A stretch of DNA of 64,000 bases from Cardiocondyla obscurior (Eukaryota; Arthropoda; Insecta; Hymenoptera; Formicidae), in the NCBI RefSeq assembly GCF_019399895.1, contig NC_091873.1, positions 372,001 through 436,000 of the forward strand, read 5' to 3'. A model generated the notes under the pieces. It was given only the letters and a program-made list of their open reading frames with translations, was not told the DNA's origin and ran no database searches. The stretch's first letter is position 1; each line of letters opens with the position of its first letter. Positions 51,150 through 61,174 of the stretch are shown one piece after another. A program made the translations under genes and the position numbers.

Positions 51150-52354
51150 TTATAAAACGTTGCGCACAACGTTAGATAATGGGCTGTATTCAACTATACG
51201 ATCATGTAAAATGAGACAATATGCGGTTGTATTTGCAGAAACATTTTCTTTACAATCAAATTCTAATCGCACGTCCACAGTGGCGCTTTTGATTGATTCG
51301 TTCTGTCGAGAGCAATCGATAACAACAAATGGCCCATATGATAGAAATGCCGCTACATTACAAAAAGCTTCATAAGAACTGTTGCCATAATAAGCTTTAC
51401 GAAAACGTATATACATATCATAAAGAATTGCATATTTGTTTTTATCGAAATCTAAGTTCAGATCATCATATGGATAATATTCAGAGTTGAAATAAAGTTT
51501 CACATTCATTAATTTACAATCATCAAAAACGTTTGATTTTTTAGACATAACATTTTTGCGACCGGTTTGCAGAGCAAAGATAACATATCGAGGCTTTTCA
51601 AGCTGCGTTGCAGTTTTGACGGCCCAAGAATGTTTTGTCGTGCTCTGCAAAAGAGGATATTCATACAAATCCCATGAGCGAAAAGTCATGCTTAAATATC
51701 GCCCGCTATCCAAAGTTCGCAGCATGGTTAATTTATTAACCTCATTTAACATAACATGAGGCATTCGCCATTGTATTTTATACAATTCAATTTTAGGTTC
51801 TAATTCCGAATGTCCAATAATGGAATTATTATCATTGCGAGCGCGTATTAGAATTAATTCATGGCGAGCGTTGACAACCACGCGTTTGTAATCTTCGCAG
51901 AAACCTAACAATATACTTAATGGTACGCAAAAATTAAAGAATCCTTCTGGCATAGTCGATGTTTCAACCCATCCCGCATTTTGCAGCATCGCAGCATTAT
52001 CAGACGTTAGTGATATATAATTTTTGAGAGTGGTAGTTATTCCAACGTTTCTGCTGCGATCAATTTCCACACCATTGAGTTTATAACGGATTTCATCGAA
52101 CATAAACGCTACGCAATTAATTCCAAGCGCAGCTGCCAACTTATCATCACGGTTTTTTTTTTCGTCAGTTTTCTATCAATATAGAGAAAGCTGTCACATG
52201 GCAATGTATACAAATCCTGTTGTTGTATTGGTATCCGAATTTCATCACTGTGTCCAAACGTTGTGTTAGCATATGGGTTGTATGTATGAGTTTCAATTTT
52301 GTCAATACTATTGTCAAAGATCAGTTTATCATCAATAATCAATATATCATCCAT
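51150..52354 (-). pseudogene. Polinton major capsid protein, one frameshift
   Basis: The long frame (52139-51150) has the features of the Polinton double-jelly-roll capsid: FMFDEIRYKLNGVEIDRSRN early, IQWRMPHVMLNEVNKLTMLR, YPYDDLNLDFDKNKYAILYD, and the C-terminal PFVVIDCSRQNESIKSATVD block. The N-terminal 70 residues are in another frame (52354 to about 52145). The frames meet at an A9 homopolymer at about 52146-52155, a typical indel site. Capsid proteins of this type assemble icosahedral shells. No other break is seen, so the gene is nearly intact. Confidence 0.8.
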
Positions 52355-52506
52355 TTTTAGATGTTAAACATAATGAAACCCAACGATTTTAAAAATTCCA
52401 CGTTTGATGTAGTAAGTTTTTTCTTCAATAATTGAGCCCCTTTGGTGGAAGCTGTGTATTTAATTTGTCTCACATTCGACGTTTTATTCAAAACAAGCAT
52501 CTCACA

Positions 52507-53202
52507 CTAAAGTCGTCTCCGCACATGCAGTCTCACGGTAATTTCTTCGCCGCGAAAATCAAGCAATCGTCCGTTCTGATCTACAATGCGAATCGTCAAA
52601 TCAGTAACGCTTCGTACGACAACTGAGAGGTAAATGATCTGTGTTGGAGTTTCAGATATCTTATATCCAGACGGAACCTTAGGTGAAAATTCATGTATTG
52701 TATGTACACGTTTTCCATTACTGTATGCACCCCCCGTTACACTACATTCAATACGAATAACATTTACTGGTGAAAATCCTAACAACGATCCAATGTTGCA
52801 TGGTTTGGTGAAATTTATTTGATAAATACACTTAATCTCGCTTTTCATCGTATTGTTATTAGCTCTAATCGTTAAAGAATAATCTTTTTCATCATCGCCA
52901 TATGAAATCATGTTCTTTGTAACATCATTAATATGAAGCTCGTCGAGCGCACATTTTAGATATTCGGCAATATTGCACAGTTCATACGAGCCGTCGGGAA
53001 TGGTAATACTTTCTCCATCATCATTATCATCAGCATTATTGAAATAGAATGTATTATTTGATGAGTTTACATTAGGAATTGTAAAATATGTTTCAAAATC
53101 AGCCAGCCCGAATTCATATTCTCCATCGCTTAAATCTATAGCAGGAAAGTAGCTCACCGCGAGGATACTACTTTTGCCCGATAACGTGAGCGTCAGCGAC
53201 AT
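52507..53202 (-). CDS. Polinton minor capsid (penton-like) protein
   Basis: 231 residues, intact. It starts MSLTLTLSGKSSILAVSYFP. The C-terminal part shows GAYSNGKRVHTIHEFSPKVP and VRIVDQNGRLLDFRGEEI-type strands (RIVDQNGRLLDFRGEEITVR), the block I associate with the Polinton single-jelly-roll minor capsid. It probably forms the fivefold vertices. It lies between the major capsid gene and the PLA2-protease gene on the same strand, 15 bp from the latter. Confidence 0.75.
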   Translation of the reverse strand: MSLTLTLSGKSSILAVSYFPAIDLSDGEYEFGLADFETYFTIPNVNSSNNTFYFNNADDNDDGESITIPDGSYELCNIAEYLKCALDELHINDVTKNMISYGDDEKDYSLTIRANNNTMKSEIKCIYQINFTKPCNIGSLLGFSPVNVIRIECSVTGGAYSNGKRVHTIHEFSPKVPSGYKISETPTQIIYLSVVVRSVTDLTIRIVDQNGRLLDFRGEEITVRLHVRRRL

Positions 53203-53216
53203 GTTTGATACTGAGT

Positions 53217-54266
53217 TTACAGCGCATAATGTTTGTTCTTAAATTGTGTATCGATTGTCTGCAGAAACTGTAGACACAATTGCCCACAGTTGTTTTGATT
53301 ATATCGTTGATATGGTAAGCGATTATATTCAATTCGTGTTGCATCATTCCCTAGATATCGAGCAAGTTCTTGTGGCGGTCGAAGATTGCCGAAACTATCA
53401 AAATATATAGCGCGATTTCCTCTTTTCGCATATGCCACCCAATGGGTACCTAATCCTTCAACTTTATCTAAATTCACAATACCGCTCTCGTTTTGATGTA
53501 TTCTCCCAATCGGTAAAGTGTTACGCATAAAAACGCCTCTAAAATATGGAATGCGCATGTGTTTCGCTAATTGTCGCAAGTGTATATCGGTAGTAGCACC
53601 TTTGGGAAGTTTTAACGTCTCATCGGCGTTTTTTTTTTTTCCTTTCTTATTTTTATTATTTTTTCGAACTCCACCACCACGTTTGTATAGAGCGAGATAA
53701 ACACCGCGACCTTCCATGGCGTAATTGTGACGTTTCATTTCTTCAAGTTGGCGTTGTGAGGCTTTTTTATCATTTACAGCTTTTGCGATTCCTGCGGCTC
53801 CACCAGCGAGCGAACCGATAACACCCAGTAAGGGTAGAAGCGGTATAACGCCACCACGTTTCGCTATCGGAAGTGTTCGTTTCTTCACCGTGTTCTTCTT
53901 CAGCGTATTCTTCCTCGCTGCACATAAGCCCATACCAAGTTTCGCTTTTGCTTTCATAGCTGCCCATACGGTTGTGGCTGCAGCTTTTTCACCAAAACTT
54001 GAATCTTCTGCGTTAATACGTTGCAGCGCTTTATTGGCGAGAATATTGTCAGCCACGTGGCGCTCTGCGAGATTGTTGCTACGTAAGTAAGCTATATCGT
54101 GATCACGACAAGCCGCATCTAACGGATTAATTCCACGATCTCCTCTGGCAAATCGTTCGTTTAATCGAGTTCCTGGGCCACAAAACTGGTACCCGGGTAT
54201 GTGCAATTCAAACGGAAGTGCGTTAATCGCTCTGTTTAACAAGCCTCGCCCAATTTTCTCAGACAT
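53217..54266 (-). CDS. Polinton PLA2-like domain fused to adenain-type protease
   Basis: 349 residues, intact. Residues 20-80 show a phospholipase A2-like core (YQFCGPGTRL calcium-loop type, then DAACRDHDIAYL with the His-Asp dyad), as in parvovirus VP1-type domains. The middle is basic (RKNTLKKNTVKKRT). Residues 220-349 contain the cysteine protease: GTHWVAYAKRG (His), YFDSFGNLRPP (Asp) and NNCGQLCLQFLQ (Cys). The PLA2 may help membrane passage and the protease matures capsid proteins. All named catalytic residues are present. A fused arrangement is known to me from other insect Polintons. Confidence 0.75.
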   Translation of the reverse strand: MSEKIGRGLLNRAINALPFELHIPGYQFCGPGTRLNERFARGDRGINPLDAACRDHDIAYLRSNNLAERHVADNILANKALQRINAEDSSFGEKAAATTVWAAMKAKAKLGMGLCAARKNTLKKNTVKKRTLPIAKRGGVIPLLPLLGVIGSLAGGAAGIAKAVNDKKASQRQLEEMKRHNYAMEGRGVYLALYKRGGGVRKNNKNKKGKKKNADETLKLPKGATTDIHLRQLAKHMRIPYFRGVFMRNTLPIGRIHQNESGIVNLDKVEGLGTHWVAYAKRGNRAIYFDSFGNLRPPQELARYLGNDATRIEYNRLPYQRYNQNNCGQLCLQFLQTIDTQFKNKHYAL

Positions 54267-54548
54267 TCAATACAGTTTTTTTATTAATGGCGCAGGACCG
54301 TCAACATGTGTTTCATAACTCAATAAATTATAATGTTTTAAACATCGGCGGTATTGCTGAACATCTAAATCAGCCTTTAAGTGTTCAGGAAGCTTATTCC
54401 ACAAATAGTCAATATGTTGCGAAAATCGTTGCAATAAAAATATTTTCGGAATATGTTGTAGTTGTTCAACGGTTAAATTGCAAATATTACAATCGTCCGA
54501 CAGCAGCAAAAACATATTGAATACTGAGCGTTTAATTTTTGTGCACAC
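54267..54548 (-). CDS. Small Polinton protein, unknown
   Basis: 93 residues, starting MCTKIKRSVFNMFLLLSDDC and containing LQHIPKIFLLQRFSQHIDYL and LPEHLKADLDVQQYRRCLKH. The stop adjoins the start of the PLA2-protease gene (1 bp apart), which suggests co-expression. No domain seen. Confidence 0.5.
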   Translation of the reverse strand: MCTKIKRSVFNMFLLLSDDCNICNLTVEQLQHIPKIFLLQRFSQHIDYLWNKLPEHLKADLDVQQYRRCLKHYNLLSYETHVDGPAPLIKKLY

Positions 54549-54598
54549 AACTATAAATATATCAGCATGGATAATATTGATCTCATTTACATGGTAGA

Positions 54599-54948
54599 AT
54601 GCGGTTCATACAGCAAGCGCCACCAATCAAAGTGGTGAATTTCGATGACAAGTTATTATCTGAGTGTGTGTTACGTAGACATGGAAATATGTTACCGAGT
54701 TCTATTCGCGCTATCATTTGTGGTCCATCAAATTGCGGCAAAACTAATGTATTAATAAGTCTGTTAGAAAGTCCGCATGGTGTACGATTTGAAAACGTTT
54801 ATATATACTCGAAATCGTTGCAACAACCAAAATATCAGTATTTGAAAGAGATATTGGCACTAATAGAAAAAATTAATTATTTCACATTTTCAAATAATAT
54901 TGATGTTGTTCCACCGAGCAAAGCTCTTCCGAATTCTATATTTATTTT
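54599..54948 (+). pseudogene. Polinton packaging ATPase, N-terminal part
   Basis: Starts MRFIQQAPPIKVVNFDDKLL. GPSNCGKTNVLISLLE is the Walker A of the FtsK/HerA-like (A32 type) packaging ATPase, and NSIFIF marks the start of Walker B. The gene is split at this point by the gypsy element at 54949, and the rest resumes at 60804. The coding sequence on each side is otherwise in frame, so the ATPase was probably intact until the insertion. Confidence 0.85.
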
Positions 54949-55235
54949 TGTGGGACCAGCGGTTGTAACGGCCCTGCCGATTTTGGGCGCGATCGCGTAA
55001 GGCTCGGAAAGGCCCGGAAAAGCGAGGCGAGTACGCGCGAATAAATTGTACGAGCAGTCTGTCTCGAGAGAGTCATGTAGAAACCTCGCCGTATACTCGC
55101 CGATATTGACGACTTGTAATTGCAAAGAATCAATTAAAGTACCGAACATTTTTATATGTACGTTTACATAATCTTTATTTCTAAATTATTCGAATATCGA
55201 TCTCGCACTGCCTCAAGTCCTATCGAAATCCCACA
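54949..55235 (+). repeat. Gypsy C 5' LTR
   Basis: 287 bp. An AATAAA-like signal (TTTATTTCTAAATTATT region) and TG...CA ends are present. Compared by eye with the 3' LTR I see differences at only a few sites, for example CCCTGCCGATTTTGG against CCTTGCCGATTTCGG. Confidence 0.9.
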
Positions 55236-55245
55236 GTTTAAGATC

Positions 55246-55263
55246 TGGGGGCTCGTCCGGGAT
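55246..55263 (+). promoter_or_regulatory. Primer-binding site, tRNA-Pro type
   Basis: TGGGGGCTCGTCCGGGAT, 10 bp after the LTR, equals the classical tRNA-Pro primer-binding site known from murine leukaemia-type retroviruses. The 18-nt match is complete. It sits slightly further from the LTR than the usual 0-5 bp. Confidence 0.75.
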
Positions 55264-55489
55264 CGAAGGCTAATTGAGGTTAGTGAACATAACGAGGGCG
55301 AGACGAATAGGTTGATCGTAGTGACGAGAGTTACGGCGAGAGGAAGAATTCGCGAATTGGAAAGAGAGCGGTCGAGTTTCGTGAATAGTACGACGTATTA
55401 CGACGCGGAGTGTGTGTTGAGAAAAGGTGATCTTGCACGCACGCCGAACCACGTGGAAAGAGAGACAGAGACGGTGATATTGAGGAAGA

Positions 55490-56530
55490 ATGACAAAGAG
55501 TATTACGATGGCCCCGACGACCGCGGATGCGCCGGACGATTTGTCGACAGGTGAATTGATGAATGAGCTCGCGCAATTAGGGCAGTCAACGACGGGAAGC
55601 AGGGCAGTTTTGCGAGAGAGGTTACGTAAGGCGTTGGCGGGAGAAAGTTCTCAGATACAGGAGTTCGATGGCGACGTCGCGACGGAAACAGACGAGGCTG
55701 GCATAAGTACAATGACGAAAGACCAGCTCGTACAAAAGTTACGCGATTTAGATTTTCCTGTGACGGGAACGAAGGCCACGCTGCGCAAAAGACTGCAAGA
55801 TGCGATGCTCGGAATTGACAACAGAGAAGACGAAGAGGATTCGGATGAGAGGAATCAGCACGGAAGATGTGAAGACGAGAACGCGGCGACGAATCTTCTG
55901 GAATTTTCCAACAGCCCGGCAGTAAACAACGAACGTAATGTGCGAAGACCGTTGGCAGTCATGCGTAGAGCGAATGCCTCTGGTATGACATGGTTGTGGA
56001 ATAATAACAGAGAAGACAGTAACGACCAAAACAATCGAAATCGCGATAAAATATTTTCCGGCCGAACTATGCTATTGTTTAAAGATGTGGAAGAAGCTAT
56101 GACGTCGTTTAGCGGTGATGGTATTCAGAATGTTAAAAGGTGGTTCGAGACATTTAAAGAGACCGCTGAATTATGCCGATGGACAGACGAACAAAAAGTT
56201 ATTTACGTTAAAAGACTGTTGCGAGGATCAGCTAAACTTTTTGTGAATTTCGAGTGCCGTGCGCTATCATACCGCGTGCTTAAAGTGGCGTTAATACAAG
56301 AATTCGGTGGAACTTTTAATAGTCGCCAGGTACACAAAGAAATGGGCGCATTGTCGAAGAAGACAGACGAAACATGTCAAGAATATATTTATCGCGCATT
56401 GGAGCTCGTGAGTCATGCAGAAATGGAAATTGAATCGAAGATCCAGTATATTATCGACGGTATCAAGGACGAAGAAGTAAATAAGTCTATTTTGTACGGC
56501 GCGACAACGATCAAGGAATTGAGACAATGA
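55490..56530 (+). CDS. Gypsy C Gag with two SAP-type motifs
   Basis: 346 residues starting MTKSITMAPTTADAPDDLST. Residues 15-50 (LSTGELMNELAQLGQSTTGS) and 78-110 (MTKDQLVQKLRDLDFPVTGT) each look like SAP DNA-binding motifs. The capsid region follows (VKRWFETFKETAELCRWTDE, SHAEMEIESKIQYIIDGIKD), matching Retrotrans_gag. It ends at a TGA at 56528-56530. The nucleocapsid and pol continue in the next frame from 56552. SAP motifs normally bind AT-rich chromatin DNA. Confidence 0.7.
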   Translation: MTKSITMAPTTADAPDDLSTGELMNELAQLGQSTTGSRAVLRERLRKALAGESSQIQEFDGDVATETDEAGISTMTKDQLVQKLRDLDFPVTGTKATLRKRLQDAMLGIDNREDEEDSDERNQHGRCEDENAATNLLEFSNSPAVNNERNVRRPLAVMRRANASGMTWLWNNNREDSNDQNNRNRDKIFSGRTMLLFKDVEEAMTSFSGDGIQNVKRWFETFKETAELCRWTDEQKVIYVKRLLRGSAKLFVNFECRALSYRVLKVALIQEFGGTFNSRQVHKEMGALSKKTDETCQEYIYRALELVSHAEMEIESKIQYIIDGIKDEEVNKSILYGATTIKELRQ

Positions 56531-56551
56531 TTTCTACAGTACAAAACACAG

Positions 56552-58405
56552 TTGAGAAATAGAAATAAAACGAGGCAACGGTCGCAAGTAAATAACACGA
56601 AGAAAACAACAGGCACAAGCAGTGGCCAGCAGCAGACGACGGCGAAGATTGTTAGACGATGCTTTAATTGCGGAGATACGAAACATTTAGGCGGCGAGTG
56701 TCCGCATAGATCAAGAGGAAGCAGATGTTTTTCGTGCGGCGAATTCGGACACATTGCTGCAAAGTGCCCGAAAGGATCGACGACGACGGCGCGTGCAAAC
56801 GCTCTTCAGACGCATAACAATAAGAAAACATATAAAAAAGTAACGATTTTTCAGAAGGAGATTACGGCGATAATTGATCCAGGCAGCGACTTACATCTTA
56901 TTCGGTCGAGCTGTTATGTGAAGATCGGTGCCCCGCCGATCAGGCCAGACGTTACGAGGTTCAAGGGCATAGGTTCACAGGATCAAAGTACCTTAGGAAG
57001 ATTTACAGCTGACGTATGTATTGATGGTATTGTTATTGCGCTGGAGATTGATGTGGTGCCCGATCATTTTACGGGACACGATTTTATAATTGGCGGCGAA
57101 TTATCATATTTCGTAGAAATACGAATTAAGCGGCGGCAAGCTATTTTAAAGAAGTTTGATGCTGACAACTCTGTTAAAGATGACAATGCTAACTGGGCGG
57201 AGATACTATGTATAAGTTCGCAGATTAATGAGGACACGGAGGATACGCCGGAACTGTCAGTTGACCACATTGAAGATGCAGCAGTGAGGAGACGCGTGCG
57301 GGACTTGACGGACGGTTACTACCCGAGGAAGAACAAGGACAGCGGAGTAAAAATGCACTTAATACTCAAGGACGACATCCCAGTTTATCAAAATCCAAGG
57401 AGATTGTCGGTGGAACAGCGAGATGTCGTAAACGAAATTGTTGACGGATGGATCGAAGAGGGTATAGCCCGACCTAGCAGCTCAGAGTACGCCAGTCCGG
57501 TGGTACTGACGACCAAGAAGAACGGAAAGCCGAGACTGTGCATTGACTATCGTCAACTGAATCGAAAGATCGTGAGAGACAGATACAGATACCCACTGCC
57601 TTTAATTGAGGACCAGCTGGACAAGTTATCAGAAGCGACGGTGTATTGCACTCTGGATTTGAGGGATGGATTTTTCCATGTGCCGGTGGCCGAGGAAAGT
57701 ATAAAATATACTGCTTTCATTACTCCGGATGGACACTTTGAATTTTTGACCGTTCCCTTTGGATTATGTAATTCACCCTCAGTTTTTCAGAGGCACATAA
57801 AATCTGTTTTCCGGGAGCTGGCGGCCGAAGGCACGGTACTGATTTATTTAGACGACCTCATTATTCCGGCCAAAGGAGAAGGTGAATGTCTGGAGAAGTT
57901 GGAGCGAGTGTTAAACACGGCAAAAGATTACGACTTAAAAATTAACTGGTCGAAGTGCAGATTGATGGTGCGGCGCGTGGAATATCTTGGTCATATTTTG
58001 GAGGCTGGAATGGTCAGACCATCTACGGAAAAAGTGTCGGCGGTGGCACGTTTCCCAAAACCGACGTCGGTCAAGGCGGTGCAGAGCTTTTTGGGTCTGA
58101 CAGGATACTTCAGGAAATTTATTCCCCAGTATGCAACAATAGCACGACCTCTCTCACAGATGTTGAAGAAGGAATCGAGATTTGTGTTCGGAGCGGAGCA
58201 GGAGCAGGCGTTCGATGAATTGAAGATGAAATTGATGAAGGATCCAGTACTGAAACTATATACATTAAACGCAGAGACAGAACTTCACACGGATGCGTCC
58301 ACACTTGGCTTCGGAGCGATACTGATGCAGAAGGATTCGGAGAATAATCATTTTCACCCTATATATTTGCCAGCTGGAAGACGTCGGAAGCTGAAGAGAA
58401 ATTAA
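56552..58405 (+). pseudogene. Gypsy C nucleocapsid, protease and RT
   Basis: 617-residue frame: two zinc knuckles CFNCGDTKHLGGEC and CFSCGEFGHIAAKC, protease active site AIIDPGSDLHLI (DPGS in place of DTG/DSG), RT motifs KPRLCIDYRQLNRKI, TLDLRDGFFHVPV, VPFGLCNSPSVFQR and YLDDLIIPAKGEG. The RNase H start follows (LHTDASTLGFGAILMQKD). It then frameshifts near 58380. The RT catalytic box is intact. It is the longest open stretch of the element. Confidence 0.85.
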
Positions 58406-59410
58406 GCAGCTATGAACTGGAGGTGCTGGCTGTAATCAAGGCATTGTAAAAATTCCGCATATATTTGTTGAACATTCTATTCAAGATTGTAACAGACTGT
58501 AGAGCTTTTGTTCAAACAATGTCGAAGAAGGAGGTTTGTTTGAAAGTCGCTCGTTGGGCCTTGCAGCTTGAAGAATTCAACTATAATGTGACGCATCGCT
58601 CAGAATCCGCCATGCGCCATGCAGATGCCTTGAGTCGGAATCCAGCGGAGTGCTTGGCTGTTCAGAGGGCACAGGACGCCTTAGTTGCAAGAATTATACA
58701 GGCCGAGACAGAAGATCCTGATCTGCGGAAGATTATCGAGTCAAGGGAGCCGAATAACAAGAATTTCACTATAATAAATGAAGTACTCTACAAGCAGGAA
58801 GAAGCAAATTTATTGTTAGCTGTTCCGAGGATAATGAGACGAGTATTATTAAACGCACACGAGCAAGGACATTTCGGATATCGTAATACCGAGCATTTAT
58901 TAAAACAAGAATACTGGTTTCCACAGATGCGCATAGAGGTTCAGAGGATAATTAATAGCTGTATAAGATGTCTGTTAGCAGAAAAGAAACGAGGAAAAGC
59001 AGAGGGATTACTCCAGCCATTGAAGAAAGAAGATAGACCACTCAGTGCTTACCACATTGATCATCTGGGACCGATCCCATCGACGAAGAAGAGTTACGCA
59101 TACATATTCGCAGTAGTCGACGCATTTACAAAGTTTATTTGGCTGTATCCGACAAGATCTACAACCACGGAAGAGGTGATAATCCGATTGAAGAGGCAGG
59201 CGGTGATTTTTGGTAATCCAGACCGAATAATATCAAATCGAGATACAGCATTTACCTCCCATGTTTTTCAAGAATATTGTGAGGCAGAACATATCAAACA
59301 CACATTAATTACTACTGAAGTGCCGCGTGCAAATGGACAAGTAAAGAGGATGAACCAGTCAATCATCTCGATACTCACAAAACTATCGTTGTCGAAACCT
59401 GAAGAATGGT
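58380..59410 (+). pseudogene. Gypsy C RNase H end and integrase, first part
   Basis: After a frameshift near 58395 and a stop near 58447 the frame from 58465 carries the RNase H end and KVARWALQLEEFNYNVTHRS. The integrase zinc module HEQGHFGYRNTEHLLKQEYW...CIRC follows, then the core DHLGPIPSTKKSYAYIFAVV. The second catalytic position reads ISNRDTAFTS, where ISDRGTAFTS is expected. The third reads GQVKRMNQ where a Glu is expected. Integrase is therefore inactive in this copy. It is cut at 59410 by a solo LTR. Confidence 0.8.
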
Positions 59411-59956
59411 TGTTGGACATTCGGCCGCCGCGTGCGGCCTCGCGTGCAAGGCGTTGACGAGCCGACGCGGGCTCGTTATTTTTGGGCACAAAACAGCTGA
59501 TCGCGACGCGCTGTCAGGCCCCGAGCGCGTGATACGGTGTGTCGAGCGTTGCGCCGTGTTGTGATCCAGCGGCGTGTTGTGCTGGATCGTTATCGCGCGA
59601 TCGTTTTTTGACCAATGCCGAGGCTTAGCGCTCGTTTTTGCCTTTTTTGGGCATTGCCTCGAATTCGCGAGCGTTTTCTAGGAAGGAATGCCCGGGAACT
59701 CCAGTAGCGAAAAAGCCGTTGAACAAGCGTGTCGGATCCGCGAGAGCTCCGAGTTCAACGGAAAACTAAAAGGCGATAATTGCGGCACCGTGCGAGTGCA
59801 TCGCGAGACCGCGAATTTCCGAAGCGGAGTTTTAGCCGTGCTGGCGAAACTACAAGACATTGTAAATAGTGTAAATAAGTTTTAATTAAAGTGTGTTTTT
59901 TTGTGTATTTCTCTGCCTTGCCTTATTGAATTCACGCGAAGTACTCTCACAAAACA
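59411..59956. repeat. Solo LTR, 546 bp, TSD ATGGT
   Basis: Starts TGTTGGACATTCGG and ends CTCACAAAACA. ATGGT occurs at 59406-59410 and 59957-59961. Excision restores the integrase reading. GC-rich interior with no gene. It is the innermost layer of the nest and therefore the youngest of these insertions. Confidence 0.85.
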
Positions 59957-59961
59957 ATGGT

Positions 59962-60512
59962 ATAAGCATGTGGATCGAGTTCAACAGTTCATGAATTCAT
60001 CATTCAATAGGAGTATAGGCACGACGCCATTTAAATTATTAATCGGACGAGACATGCAATGAAAAGATGATCTACGGCTACGAGAAGCGATCCAGAAAGT
60101 TATTACCGAAAAATTCGAATAAGAAAGATCTGATTTGCGGGACAGAGCCAAAGAAAATATTATGAAGATACAAGCTGAAAATAAACGAACATATAATCGA
60201 AATCGTAAAGAAGCGATTAATTATCAAATTGGAGATATTGTTGCTGTTAGAAGGACGCAATCCGGACCAGGGCTGAAAATATGTCCTAAATTTCTCGGAC
60301 TATATAAAGTAATTGGAGCACTGAGACACGCTAGATACATCGTTGAAAAGGTGGGCAATCATGAGGGGCCTAAACGTACAAGCACAGCAGCGGACTACAT
60401 GAAGAGATGGCCAAGAAACCACCCATGGGATTCGGATGTCGATCTGCCGGAAGAAAGAGAAATCAACGACGTGGATGGTATCGAGGGCGATGCCATTGTC
60501 AGTATGGCCGAG
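59962..60512 (+). pseudogene. Gypsy C integrase C-terminal part
   Basis: Continues after the solo LTR with HVDRVQQFMNSSFNRSIGTT and then, after two stops (near 60061 and 60121), a frame to about 60512 with NYQIGDIVAVRRTQSGPGLK (GPY/F-type module) and ADYMKRWPRNHPWDSD. The reading runs into the 3' LTR. Confidence 0.75.
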
Positions 60513-60799
60513 TGTGGGACCAGCGGTTGTAACGGCCTTGCCGATTTCGGGCGCGATCGCGTAAGGCTCGGAAAGGCCCGGAAAAGCGAGGCGAGTACGC
60601 GCGAATAAATTGTACGAGCAGTCTGTCTCGAGAGAGTCATGTAGAAACCTCGCCGTATACTCACCGATATTGACGACTTGTAATTGCAAAGAATCAATTA
60701 AAGTACCGAACATTTTTATATGTACGTTTACATAATCTTTATTTCTAAATTATTCGAATATCGATCTCGCACTGCCTCAAGTCCTATCGAAATCCCACA
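60513..60799 (+). repeat. Gypsy C 3' LTR
   Basis: 287 bp, matching the 5' LTR. It is followed by TTTT, the TSD, and by the second half of the ATPase. Confidence 0.9.
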
Positions 60800-60803
60800 T
60801 TTT

Positions 60804-61143
60804 TGATGACATAGCATGTGATAAGCAGGATGCGGTAAGAGAATACTTTGCAATGGGGCGACACGCGAACGTTGACAGTTTTTATCTTTGTCAAACGTAT
60901 GCGAAAATACCGAAACATCTTATACGTGACAATACGAATTTTTTAATTCTATTTAAACAGGATGTTACAAATATGAAACATATATATAATGATCATGTTA
61001 ACACTGATATGTCATTCAAAGATTTTGATAAATTGTGTCGAATATGTTGGCAACAAAAGTATGGATTTGTGGTGATTGATACGGACAGTGCTATTTCAAA
61101 CGGTCGCTATAGAAAGGGATTTAACGACTTTGTGGTATCATAA
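60804..61143 (+). pseudogene. Polinton packaging ATPase, C-terminal part
   Basis: Resumes with DDIACDKQDAVREYF (the two Asp of Walker B), then MGRHANVDSFYLCQTYAKIP (sensor-type segment, SFYLCQTY) and WQQKYGFVVIDTDSAISNGR. It ends with TAA at 61141-61143. The interrupted gene has the expected size of the Polinton ATPase when the gypsy element is left out. Confidence 0.85.
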
Positions 61144-61174
61144 TGTGATCAGTCGTTGTCGATACACCGATTGA

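Larger units (their letters stand above)
54949..60799 (+). mobile_element. Ty3-gypsy element C with both LTRs (TSD TTTT)
   Basis: 5' LTR 54949-55235 and 3' LTR 60513-60799 (both 287 bp, TGTGGGACC...CCCACA), very similar to each other. PBS at 55246-55263, gag-pol on the plus strand. TTTT is present on both sides (54945-54948 and 60800-60803) in the ATPase Walker B. A solo LTR sits in its integrase. The high LTR similarity (a few differences seen) implies recent insertion, yet pol has several stops. Confidence 0.9.
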
